Positions 17,696 through 25,653 of a stretch of DNA of 64,000 nt are shown piece by piece. A program made the translations under genes and the position numbers. The DNA is from Desulfospira joergensenii DSM 10085 (GTDB lineage Bacteria > Desulfobacterota > Desulfobacteria > Desulfobacterales > Desulfobacteraceae), in assembly GCF_000420085.1 (NCBI RefSeq), contig NZ_ATUG01000003.1:310001-374000 (forward strand). The letters run 5' to 3'. Numbering within the stretch: the stretch's first letter is position 1; every line of letters starts with the position of its first letter. Below the pieces are notes generated by a model, which was given only the letters and a program-made list of their open reading frames with translations, was not told where the DNA came from and ran no database searches.

Positions 17696-17724
17696 TTCAT
17701 ATTTTGTAAACCATAAAAAGTCAA
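17696..17724 (-). promoter_or_regulatory. Sigma-70-type promoter for the corrinoid operon
   Basis: On the - strand TTGACT (17719-17724) and TATGAA (17696-17701) are separated by exactly 17 bases. A start about seven bases further on would place the whole aptamer in the leader. Confidence 0.65.
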
Positions 17725-17814
17725 CCTCAAAATGGTCGGGCGATCGATATGAAAGGAAATTGGGAGGGGGATAATGGGTTCCGGGTAAAATAAAAAAAAA
17801 GAAAGAGGCCGGAG

Positions 17815-18963
17815 CTATCCCCTTTTTTCCATGATTCCGGTGACCAGGGGAACGGCCAGAAAACAGATGACAAAACCCACCACCCCGTTCCACCCGAATT
17901 CCTGGAATCCGTATCCGGCCCCGGTGATTCCCAGCCATCCCCCGCAATAGTAGAACAGGACGTAAAGGGCATTGGCCTTTCCTTGGCTGCCGGATAATTT
18001 TTGATTGAGCAGTCCCACGGCAACGGAATGGATGGTAAAGAATCCGGCACAGACCCCCAGCAATCCCAGGATAACCGCCGGAACCCAAGGGACCAGAAGC
18101 AATGTCAAAGATCCTCCCAAAACAAGGGTTCCTACGATCAGGGTCTGCCCCCCTCCCAATGAATTGCTGATCCTGCCGGCCAGGGGGCCCAGGAAGATTC
18201 CCAGAATATAGACAAAATAGATCAGGGTGATCAGTTCCGTGGAAAAATGAAAAGGATCTCCTGCCAGCCGGTAGGGCAAAAAATTAAACACTGGCGAAAA
18301 GATCAGCAGGCTTCCGGCACCGCAGGCATATAGCGGAAGAAGATCCCTTCGCAATAATAGATCAATGAAACCGGGTTCCTGTCCGGAAAGAGGCTTTTTC
18401 CCCGTCCCGGACCGGGGCAGGACGACTAGGGCTGCAAAGGTGGCCAAAAGGATCAGGCCCGAGGCAGACACAAAAGCGTACCGCCAGTGAAGGGGCGGAT
18501 GAATCCAGCCGCCCAGCAGCCTTCCCCCCAAACCTCCCAGCACGGTGGCGGAAACATAAGATCCCATGATAATGGTCAGCCGTTCCCGGGGAAGGGTTTT
18601 GGCCAGCCAGGCGGCCAGACTGGTGGTCAGGGCCGGGATAAAGAGTCCCTGGAACATCCGGGCCATGACCAGAGCCCTGAAATCATGGGTCCATGCAGCA
18701 ACCAGGCCTCCTGAGGCTACGCATATGCCGCCGATGAGAATAATCGGCTGGATGGCGATCTTATCGGCCAGAAAACCGAAAAAAAGATTGGAGAGTACGA
18801 TTCCCAGGATGACCAGGGAGACGGTCATGGACACCTGGACCGGGGATACGCTGAACTCCTCCTGGAGCACGGGCAGAATGGGCTGGGTAATATAGATATT
18901 GGTAAAAGATGCGGAGACCAGCGCAAATACGACCATCTGAAGTTTAAAAGTCCCTGTTTTCAA
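17815..18963 (-). CDS. Major facilitator superfamily transporter
   Basis: The 382-residue protein has about twelve hydrophobic helices. The MFS loop motif appears after helix 2 (FFGFLADKIAIQP), and a second related loop in the middle (LGPLAGRISNSLGG). Helix 1 begins near residue 9 (MVVFALVSASFTNIYITQPILPVLQEEF), typical of the drug:H+ antiporter group such as YnfM/AraJ relatives. The substrate cannot be told. The gene ends about 90 bases before the riboswitch promoter on the same strand; I see no sign that it belongs to the B12 operon. Confidence 0.85.
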   Translation of the reverse strand: MKTGTFKLQMVVFALVSASFTNIYITQPILPVLQEEFSVSPVQVSMTVSLVILGIVLSNLFFGFLADKIAIQPIILIGGICVASGGLVAAWTHDFRALVMARMFQGLFIPALTTSLAAWLAKTLPRERLTIIMGSYVSATVLGGLGGRLLGGWIHPPLHWRYAFVSASGLILLATFAALVVLPRSGTGKKPLSGQEPGFIDLLLRRDLLPLYACGAGSLLIFSPVFNFLPYRLAGDPFHFSTELITLIYFVYILGIFLGPLAGRISNSLGGGQTLIVGTLVLGGSLTLLLVPWVPAVILGLLGVCAGFFTIHSVAVGLLNQKLSGSQGKANALYVLFYYCGGWLGITGAGYGFQEFGWNGVVGFVICFLAVPLVTGIMEKRG

Positions 18964-19113
18964 AATTTGGTCTCCGAAAAAAGATCTTGAAAACAGGGTT
19001 ATACACCTGCATGATTTGGAATTACAATCCTTTTTGTCCGATTGCGGCAGGAATCATAATGGTCCCCGGATCCTTTACCTCAACGCTGCAAATGTTATGT
19101 GAAGCGCTGGGGT

Positions 19114-19551
19114 TTACTCCCGTCTGCTTACCCTGGGTTCATGGGGCCGGCCAATCTGATAGTAGAGTTCCTTTCTTTCTTCCTCTTCCTTGCAATGGAT
19201 GCATTTGGTGGTCACCGGCCTTGCCTCAAGCCGTTCTAAAGAGATATCCTCTTCGCAGGATTCACAGATTCCATAGGAGTTGTTTTCAATTCTCTCCAGG
19301 GCTTTGCGTATTTTTTTAATCAACAGACTTTCCCTGGATCGGATTCTCAGCCTCATGGTCTGATCGGCTTCATTGCTGGCCCGGTCAAGATACTCAATTT
19401 CCCCGCCGTTCCGGGATCTTAATTCAATCATCTCATGGGTGGCGGAATATAACAGCTCATCGAGCCTCTTGAGTAACATAGTCCTGAAATGCTCAACCTG
19501 ATCTCGATTCAAAGATCCGCTTCCCAAAAGATCAATAGATACAAATTCCAT
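19114..19551 (-). CDS. dksA: DksA/TraR-family C4 zinc-finger protein
   Basis: ATG 19551 has GGAGG eight bases upstream; a TTG start 15 bases earlier is possible. The 145-residue product has two long helices (DQVEHFRTMLLKRLDELL and ESLLIKKIRKALERI) around a D-R-A-S-N-E-A-D-Q loop and a C4 zinc finger, CESC...CIHC. This is the DksA layout: a coiled coil that enters the RNA polymerase secondary channel, with the DxxDxA-like acidic tip here as EYLDRASNEAD. It probably modulates rRNA and stress promoters with ppGpp. It stands alone. Confidence 0.85.
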   Translation of the reverse strand: MEFVSIDLLGSGSLNRDQVEHFRTMLLKRLDELLYSATHEMIELRSRNGGEIEYLDRASNEADQTMRLRIRSRESLLIKKIRKALERIENNSYGICESCEEDISLERLEARPVTTKCIHCKEEEERKELYYQIGRPHEPRVSRRE

Positions 19552-19736
19552 TTTTCCGGCCTCCAATTCGTGTGACTGCTTTTCACCCAGCAGATTGACA
19601 AAAACTTAGCAAGATGCATGCCCATGCCTAAACCCGGCATATTCATGGTATAAAAAATGCAGAATGCAGAATGTCCGGTAAACAGACCCGCCAAGGTGCG
19701 GATTGTACAAAGAGGAAATATCTAAGGGGAAGGAAA

Positions 19737-19919
19737 ATGGGTAAATACGATTCCGAGTATGCCGATTTCAGCAAAATTGGAAAAAGTAAAGTGCGCAGAT
19801 TCAGGGATTACCATGATGAAGAGCTCAATCACGAGGATAAAAAAGAATTCTATAAAAAGAACAAAAAAGAGGGACGGCTGAAAAGGAAGAACAGAATAGA
19901 CCCGGATTTCGAATTCTAG
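19737..19919 (+). CDS. Small, highly charged hypothetical protein
   Basis: The 60-residue product starts at ATG 19737 behind GGGGAAGGA. It is rich in Lys, Arg, Asp and Glu (KKEFYKKNKKEGRLKRKNR) with no membrane segment or signal peptide. I recognise no domain. A good ribosome site and its free-standing position between divergent genes suggest that it is real. A nucleic-acid- or ribosome-associated role would fit the charge pattern, but is not shown. Confidence 0.5.
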   Translation: MGKYDSEYADFSKIGKSKVRRFRDYHDEELNHEDKKEFYKKNKKEGRLKRKNRIDPDFEF

Positions 19920-19983
19920 TGGAAAGCAGAAAAACAGACATTAAATGTCGGAAAATATAAGTTTGGCCTTTTGATCCTGGACA

Positions 19984-21414
19984 TCAAATGTCCTTTTTCG
20001 GTTTAAAATTCTTTTTATCCAGCCCGTGTCTCTTCAAAAGGCGGCTCAGCTGCCTGGGAGTGATTTCAGCGATCCTGGCCGCAGGATCGATTCTGCCTTT
20101 TGTCTGCTCCAGCAGAGCGGTAAGATAGGAGAATTCAAATAAATTGACGGCATTCTGCCTGGCCCGGGCCAGGGAGGTGGCCGGGGGGTGATCCGTTATT
20201 CCCGGTTTAATTCCCGGCAGGGTCTCCAGGGGAAGGTTCCTGGGCATGATCCTGGATGAGTTCTCCAGGATATAGGCCCGTTCCAGGATATTCTCCAATT
20301 CCCGGATATTGCCGGGCCAGTCGTATTTTTTGAATCCTTCAAGGATATTCGAGTCAAGTCCTTTGATCCCTTTGCCGTATTTGATATTCAGGTTTTTAAG
20401 GAAAATTTCGATCAAATAGGGAAGATCTTCCAGCCTTTCGTTGAGGGGGGGGATCTCTATGGGGAAAACATTGAGCCGGTAATAAAGGTCCTTCCTGAAC
20501 TCACCCTTTTCCACCTGGCAAGCCAGATCCGAATTGGTGGCCGCAATGATCCTGACATCCGACTGCAGGGTGGACTGTCCGCCGATTCGGCTGTAGATCC
20601 CGTCCTGCAGTACCTGGAGCAGTTTTATCTGAGCCGCCTGGGTGATGGTTCCGATTTCGTCCAGGAAAATAGTCCCTCCCCGGGCCATTTCGAATTTCCC
20701 CGGTTTTTTTCGGTCCGCTCCGGTGAACGCCCCTTTTTCATGGCCAAAGAGTTCGCTTTCGATGAGGGTGTTGGGAATGGCCCCGCAATGAACTTCGATA
20801 AACGGCTTTTCGCACCGCTGGCTGTGCCAGTGGATCAGTCTGGCCATCATCCCCTTTCCCGTACCCGTATCTCCCAGGAGCAGAACAGTGGCTATGGTGG
20901 GGGCAACCGACCGGATATCCGCATAGATCTTTTTCATCCTGGGATTTTTGGACTGGATGATATCCAGCCACTCTGTTTTCCAGAAGACATCCCTGAGATA
21001 GTCAAGTTCAAAATCCCGGGAAAGGGTCTGGCTCGCAGACGAGACCAGCATCTGGACTTCCTTTTTAATGACCGGATAATGAAGATATCCTGAAGCTCCT
21101 TCCTTAACCGCCCTGAGGCCAGCCTCCTGATTCTCCCGGCTGCACAGGACCACGATCTGAACAAAAGAATTGGTTCTGACAAAGGGATGGTCTGAAAAAC
21201 TGAATCCTTCCGACTCCTGAATCTCTTCCAGAAGGGTGATGTCGGCGATGATCATGTCAAAGGGGGATTTACCGTGAAGGGCCTTGGCGGTCGGGAAATC
21301 CGGCGCATGTTTTACGGCAATGGATTTTTCCAGTATCTTTGATATGCCAATGAAATCTTCTGGGCGGCGGGTTAGGACCAGAATATCTTTCAAATTCATT
21401 CCCCAAAAAAGCAT
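19984..21414 (-). CDS. Sigma-54-dependent transcriptional activator with degenerate receiver
   Basis: The 476-residue regulator has an NtrC layout. Residues of about 1-130 look like a receiver but lack the acidic pair after strand 1 (VLTRRPED instead of VDDD-type); an aspartate in IIADIT may be the remnant phosphorylation site. The AAA+ domain (about 155-390) has Walker A GDTGTGKG, the sigma-54 contact motif ESELFGHEKGAFTGA, Walker B GTIFLDEIG and an arginine-finger region (FRKDLYYRLNVFPI). A Fis-type helix-turn-helix ends the protein (RIAEITPRQLSRLLKRHGL). An in-frame ATG at 21399 is an alternative start; neither has a good ribosome site. No sensor kinase gene lies next to it. Confidence 0.88.
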   Translation of the reverse strand: MLFWGMNLKDILVLTRRPEDFIGISKILEKSIAVKHAPDFPTAKALHGKSPFDMIIADITLLEEIQESEGFSFSDHPFVRTNSFVQIVVLCSRENQEAGLRAVKEGASGYLHYPVIKKEVQMLVSSASQTLSRDFELDYLRDVFWKTEWLDIIQSKNPRMKKIYADIRSVAPTIATVLLLGDTGTGKGMMARLIHWHSQRCEKPFIEVHCGAIPNTLIESELFGHEKGAFTGADRKKPGKFEMARGGTIFLDEIGTITQAAQIKLLQVLQDGIYSRIGGQSTLQSDVRIIAATNSDLACQVEKGEFRKDLYYRLNVFPIEIPPLNERLEDLPYLIEIFLKNLNIKYGKGIKGLDSNILEGFKKYDWPGNIRELENILERAYILENSSRIMPRNLPLETLPGIKPGITDHPPATSLARARQNAVNLFEFSYLTALLEQTKGRIDPAARIAEITPRQLSRLLKRHGLDKKNFKPKKDI

Positions 21415-21574
21415 TGTTCAATGTCTGGCGTAACTCATGAGAATCCGGACAAATTGTAAGGAAGTATTACCAGCAAGCCGAAGGAGTGTCAATAAGATCA
21501 TTGAACGGCGCTGTTTCCGGCAGAATCTGCAGGAAAGAGGCGGTTGACTTTTTGTGTTTGGCCGGAACTTGAAA

Positions 21575-21811
21575 TTATCCGGCAAGGATCTGAAGGACAT
21601 CCACCTGTTTTACGCCCCCATGGACAGATACCCTGCCCAGAAGAGTCACGGTTTCCCTTAACCGCTGATTCAGAATTCTTCCGAAATCATTGTCTGTAAT
21701 GACAAGAAGATCTTCATCAAATGTGGTGATACCGGTTCTGAGAACCAGCCCGTCATTGTCCCATTCCACGGGAATGATGATCCCCTGGATATATTTTTCC
21801 CTGGTTTCCAT
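21575..21811 (-). CDS. Small hypothetical protein
   Basis: The 78-residue product (IIIPVEWDNDGLVLRTGITTFDEDLLVI...) is balanced in composition and looks like a compact beta-rich domain. It has no signal peptide and no domain I can name. The ribosome site is weak. It could be a small nucleic-acid or ligand-binding protein; its neighbours give no clue. Confidence 0.5.
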   Translation of the reverse strand: METREKYIQGIIIPVEWDNDGLVLRTGITTFDEDLLVITDNDFGRILNQRLRETVTLLGRVSVHGGVKQVDVLQILAG

Positions 21812-21874
21812 GACTTTATGAGGGTTGCAAATAGTGAACCAGAAATAGGATGATTCTCATGGGGAAATCAAAGA

Positions 21875-22210
21875 TCAATACAGGGAAAAAGGCTGGAGTC
21901 CGTATATTGATCTTGCCCTGTCGCACAGGTAGTTGCCTGTGCCCGCCTCCCAGGATCTGATAAAATTCCTGCAGGCAGAGGGCCTGTCCAGATAGATACT
22001 GCACCGGACCCGGGTACCGATGCATCCTTGAAGGGCAATGCAGCGGGGATTGGCTGTCTGGGTTCCTTTCATGATTCTCTGGGAAAGCTTTTGACTCAGG
22101 GTCAGATCGGAAGGGACAAGACCGCTGTTCTCGGTGATCTCCTCTTCGGGAAAGGATACCGGATACATGGCGCAGCAGGCCCCGCAGGTCTCACACGGAT
22201 TGGGTTTCAT
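21875..22210 (-). CDS. YkgJ-family cysteine cluster protein
   Basis: The 111-residue protein opens with CETCGACCAMYP and continues with CIALQG, CSIYLDRPSACRNF and a late YLCDRAR. This is the pattern of YkgJ/UPF0153 proteins, which carry a CxxCxxCC-type zinc or iron-sulfur site. The biochemical role of the family is not settled. The gene is short, complete, and separated from its neighbours by about 60 bases or more. Confidence 0.8.
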   Translation of the reverse strand: MKPNPCETCGACCAMYPVSFPEEEITENSGLVPSDLTLSQKLSQRIMKGTQTANPRCIALQGCIGTRVRCSIYLDRPSACRNFIRSWEAGTGNYLCDRARSIYGLQPFSLY

Positions 22211-22386
22211 GCTCCTCCCTTAAAAATGATTGCAGATACTCTATTTTTAAAAGAGGCAGCATGAAGCATGCCAGTTCCGGTTTTTATTGAAGATCAGGCA
22301 ATAGGGCGGAGGGTGGCAATAACCGGGAGGACCTAAGCAAAGGAAAAATAAAATTCAGACCTCTTGCTTCCGGTTCCAGGGCCGGG

Positions 22387-23148
22387 TCAGGCTTTGCCGG
22401 TTCCTCGTTTAAACGGACTCGCATCTCTTTTTCCGGGATCTTCCAGAAAGGAGATGAATCCCTTCCGCTCCCGGGAAAGCCCCTCTGCAAGGCTCATCCG
22501 GTCTCCGGATTCCACCAGGGATTTGATTTTCCCGAGCATGTCCCGGTCCATGGAGCAGATATGCCCGGCAATCTCCCGGACCCGGGTCATCAGGATTTCC
22601 CCGGGAACCACTTCATTGACCAGCCCCCATTCAAGAGCCTGGAGTGCTGAAACCGGCTGCCCGGTAAAGGACATCTGCTTGGCCCTGCGCCTGCCCACGG
22701 CCTGCTGGAGCAATTGACTGACTCCCCATCCCGGATGGATCCCCAGTTTGGCATGGCTGTCAATAAAAACCGCCCGGCTCGATGCAATGAGAAAATCGCA
22801 GCAAAGAGCCATTTCCAGCCCCCCGGTGATGGCATGGCCGTTTACCGCTCCGATAATGGGCTTGCCGCAGGAAAGGAAAATTTCCGGCAGTTCCCTGCCC
22901 TCTCCCTGGATATCAAATAATTTTTCCGTATGCACTGCTTCCAGATCAACTCCGGCACAAAAGGACTTTCCCTTTCCTGTTAGAATGATCACCCCGACAT
23001 CCTCCCGGGACCCTGCGTTTTCAACGGCCTCATACAATTGGATGAGCAGGGCCTGGTTAATGGCATTGTGGCGCTCCGGCCGGTTCAGGGTTATGACGGC
23101 AATGGATTCACTGACCTCCAGTAAAACAGATTCTTTGTTTTGTGACAT
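22387..23148 (-). CDS. Enoyl-CoA hydratase/isomerase (crotonase) family protein
   Basis: The 253-residue length fits the crotonase family. Motifs include ITLNRPERHNAIN, the oxyanion-hole segment KGKSFCAGVDLEA, and GHAITGGLEMALCCDF with the first catalytic glutamate retained. At the site of the second glutamate the sequence reads FIDSHAKLGIHPGWG, so that residue is replaced, as in a common sub-branch. Classical hydration of enoyl-CoA is therefore uncertain; isomerase or hydrolase chemistry is possible. No beta-oxidation genes lie next to it. Confidence 0.85.
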   Translation of the reverse strand: MSQNKESVLLEVSESIAVITLNRPERHNAINQALLIQLYEAVENAGSREDVGVIILTGKGKSFCAGVDLEAVHTEKLFDIQGEGRELPEIFLSCGKPIIGAVNGHAITGGLEMALCCDFLIASSRAVFIDSHAKLGIHPGWGVSQLLQQAVGRRRAKQMSFTGQPVSALQALEWGLVNEVVPGEILMTRVREIAGHICSMDRDMLGKIKSLVESGDRMSLAEGLSRERKGFISFLEDPGKRDASPFKRGTGKA

Positions 23149-23371
23149 GGATTCTCTCTTTTATTCCGGATCCATACGGTTAAAGTTTTCTGCCCGGATC
23201 GGTTGTGGTTTCTAAAATCAGATTAAGGGCCTGAAAGAATCTTGTCAACAAATAGCGAAATTAGTTTCAATGGAATGTTTTTAAAAAAAGATGTATAAAA
23301 TCCTTTTCACTTTGACGCTGATTCCGTTACATTCCTACGCTGATAATGAAAATTGTTTTGGACGGAGAAAA

Positions 23372-23854
23372 ATGAAAATCAAGAAGGCAGAAACAAAACC
23401 GGAAATCGAAGAAATCCGCAGGCTTTTCCGGGAGTACGAGGCATTCCTGGATGAGGATCTCTGTTTTCAAAGTTTTGAAGAGGAGCTTGCCGGTTTACCC
23501 GGAAAATACTCACCTCCAGGCGGCGACCTTCTCCTCGCTTTTGACGATGACAGAGCTGTCGGATGTGTGGCGGTTCGAAGCCTGGGCCATGATGTCTGCG
23601 AGATGAAGCGTCTATTTGTCAGGCCCGGGGCCCGGGGGACCGGTTTAGGGAAAAAACTGGCCCAAGAAATGATCGTGATTGCACGGGAACTCGGCTACTC
23701 TCTTATGCGGTTAGATACCCTTGAACGGCTCAAAGAAGCCATGCATCTTTACGAAACCCTCGGCTTCAGGAGGACAGATCCCTACTATGAGAATCCGCTT
23801 CCCGGCGTCGTATACTTGGAGAAGGTGCTGAAAGAGGAAAACCCGGGCCAATAG
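23372..23854 (+). CDS. GNAT-family N-acetyltransferase
   Basis: ATG 23372 lies behind CGGAGA and gives 160 residues; the frame extends further upstream, but without a ribosome site. The acetyl-CoA loop appears as VRPGARGTGLGKKLAQEMI, preceded by CEMKRLFV and followed by LDTLERLKEAMHLYETLGF, the usual GNAT order. The substrate is unknown. It points toward the TRAP transporter genes but is separated from them by 230 bases with their own promoter-like sequence. Confidence 0.85.
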   Translation: MKIKKAETKPEIEEIRRLFREYEAFLDEDLCFQSFEEELAGLPGKYSPPGGDLLLAFDDDRAVGCVAVRSLGHDVCEMKRLFVRPGARGTGLGKKLAQEMIVIARELGYSLMRLDTLERLKEAMHLYETLGFRRTDPYYENPLPGVVYLEKVLKEENPGQ

Positions 23855-23936
23855 GAAGCCGCGGCCAAATCGATTGCCCGAGTTAAACCTGCGGATTAGA
23901 CGAATTCAGGTAGAGCCAATTTTATGCCGGTTTGAA

Positions 23937-23965
23937 TTGACTTTAAAAAAATACGATGGTAACTA
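23937..23965 (+). promoter_or_regulatory. Possible promoter upstream of dctP
   Basis: TTGACT (23937-23942) and TAACTA (23960-23965) are 17 bases apart, about 120 bases before dctP. The -10 match is moderate. Confidence 0.4.
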
Positions 23966-24084
23966 TCACACCCCATGAAGCGACATAGTTTCAGCTGACT
24001 TCAGGCATGGACTGCCGGCGGTGGCATACCGATATCCTGGGGTAGCCTGGTGTTGGAACTTCTAACTTTTAACCGGAGGAATCC

Positions 24085-25080
24085 ATGAAATCCAAAAAAT
24101 CCGTTTTTACTGCCCTTGTGTCTGTTTTGTTCATTCTCTTATCCTTACCTGCTACCGGGTCTGCCCGGAACTGGAAAACAGGGGGTGTGGCCAATCCGGA
24201 TACCCTGGAGCACCGGACCCTTGAGAAATGGGTTCGCCTGGTAAAGGAAAAAACAAATGGGGAAATCGTCATTGACGCGTTTCCATCGGAACAACTGGGA
24301 CCTTACCGGGATATGTTCGATAATGTGGTCCGGGGAGTCCAGGAAAGCGGTCTTCTGCCGCTGAGCCCGGAGTTTGATAAGCGCCTCCAGGTGGGCTACA
24401 CGGTTTTTCTGGCCGAAAACTGGGACCAGGGCCGCAAAGTCTGGAGCTCGGAGGGCTGGATGTTCAACCTGCTCAAACCCATTTTCAACGAACTGGGGGT
24501 TCAGCCTCTGGGGGTATTTTTCATGGGGTTGGACGGATTTGCCAGCACCAAGGGACCTGTGGTGCTTCCGTCAGACATCCGGAAATTCGGCATCAAGGTG
24601 CGCACATGGAATCCGGCAGACCGGTTGTTTTTTCAGGAAATGGGGGCCCAGACCGTTGACATTGCCTTTTCAGAACTTTTCACCTCTCTGCAGACCGGTG
24701 TTGTCCATGCCCAGGACAACGCTCCCCTTATCACCTATGAGCATTTGAGGGATGTCACCAAATTCTATACCGATGTCAACCTGCTGTTTGAACCCGTTGT
24801 GCTCATGATCAACAAGGAGCTTTGGGACAAGCAGTCTCCTGCCGTTCAGAAAGCAATCCAGGATGCGGCTACCGAGGCACTTGCCTGGGGAAACGGCCAG
24901 GCTGAATCTGTGGAAAAAGAATACTTTAAAAAAATGGAGGACAGCGGTATTCAGGTGATTCACCTGACCGACGAACAGCGGGCCCAATGGAAAGAATACG
25001 GCATCAAAAGCTGGGACAAGTTTGAAGAGATCATCGGCAAAAAAGCCATGGACCAGATCCGGATGAATATCCAAAAATAA
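24085..25080 (+). CDS. dctP: TRAP transporter substrate-binding protein DctP
   Basis: The 331-residue protein begins with a signal peptide ending near residue 28 (FILLSLPATGSARN) and continues with the DctP fold: LEKWVRLVKEKTNGEI, FPSEQLGPYRDMFD, and DIRKFGIKVRTWNPADR, which holds the arginine that normally binds the substrate carboxylate, then the SLQTGVVHAQDN loop. It binds an organic acid in the periplasm and feeds the membrane pair DctQ-DctM. AGGAGG lies just upstream of the ATG. The aminotransferase gene that follows dctM hints at an amino- or keto-acid substrate, but this is weak evidence. Confidence 0.9.
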   Translation: MKSKKSVFTALVSVLFILLSLPATGSARNWKTGGVANPDTLEHRTLEKWVRLVKEKTNGEIVIDAFPSEQLGPYRDMFDNVVRGVQESGLLPLSPEFDKRLQVGYTVFLAENWDQGRKVWSSEGWMFNLLKPIFNELGVQPLGVFFMGLDGFASTKGPVVLPSDIRKFGIKVRTWNPADRLFFQEMGAQTVDIAFSELFTSLQTGVVHAQDNAPLITYEHLRDVTKFYTDVNLLFEPVVLMINKELWDKQSPAVQKAIQDAATEALAWGNGQAESVEKEYFKKMEDSGIQVIHLTDEQRAQWKEYGIKSWDKFEEIIGKKAMDQIRMNIQK

Positions 25081-25094
25081 AGCCTCCCCATCTT

Positions 25095-25136
25095 CTCCGG
25101 GCTTTCCCCCAAATTTTTTTTGGGGAAAGCCCGGAG
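25095..25136 (+). terminator. Strong hairpin between dctP and dctQ
   Basis: A perfect 15-bp inverted repeat (arms 25095-25109 and 25122-25136, T-rich loop) fills the short dctP-dctQ gap. No U-run follows on the + strand, so it is more likely an mRNA-stabilising or attenuating hairpin that raises the binding protein above the membrane subunits than a full terminator. Confidence 0.6.
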
Positions 25137-25149
25137 CCAAAGGTGACCT

Positions 25150-25653
25150 ATGAAAAGTGTATTTTCCTGTCTGTATGCTGCCGTAAAATTTATTGAAAAC
25201 AATGCCAGAATAGTTACCATTGTGGCCATGACGGCCATAGTCTTTATTCAGGTTGTGGCCCGGCTGATTTTTAAATGGTCATCGCCGGCAATGGAGGAAG
25301 CCGCCAGGTTCATCATGATCTGGTCCATTTTTATCGGTGCTGTGGTCAGTACACGTGAAGACAATCACATCCGCATGGCCGGTTTTGCCAGAACCCCCCG
25401 GGGGATCGCCTTGTTCAACGTGCTATCCAAGCTTGTCACCTTCCTGTTTTTATGCGTTTTTGTCAAATGGTCCCTGGACTATGCCTTGTATTCCCTTAAA
25501 AAAGAAATGAACTCCATTGTTCTGGGAGTTCCCATGATCGTGGTCCATGCCTGTTTTCTGGTTACAGGCCTGCTGATGAGCCTGCACACCTTTTTGCACC
25601 TGGTCCGCCAGACCCGGACCGCTTTTAAAACATTCAGGGAAACCACCCCATGA
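25150..25653 (+). CDS. dctQ: TRAP transporter small membrane subunit DctQ
   Basis: The 167-residue protein has four hydrophobic helices (IVTIVAMTAIVFIQVVARLIF first) and the DctQ pattern WSSPAMEEAARFIMIWSIFIGA followed by DNHIRM. An AGGTGA site precedes the ATG. It overlaps dctM by four bases. Confidence 0.88.
   Translation: MKSVFSCLYAAVKFIENNARIVTIVAMTAIVFIQVVARLIFKWSSPAMEEAARFIMIWSIFIGAVVSTREDNHIRMAGFARTPRGIALFNVLSKLVTFLFLCVFVKWSLDYALYSLKKEMNSIVLGVPMIVVHACFLVTGLLMSLHTFLHLVRQTRTAFKTFRETTP

Noticed and set aside
17651..18088. Open frame on the - strand reaching from the MFS gene end into the riboswitch
   Set aside because: It covers the promoter and aptamer, has a low-complexity translation, and overlaps the real MFS frame.
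21418..21600. 60-residue frame downstream of the 78-residue protein
   Set aside because: It has a basic, unpatterned translation, no ribosome site, and overlaps the end of a better candidate.
23855..24084. tRNA or small RNA gene before dctP
   Set aside because: No cloverleaf or CCA end can be formed; only a weak promoter and a ribosome site are seen.
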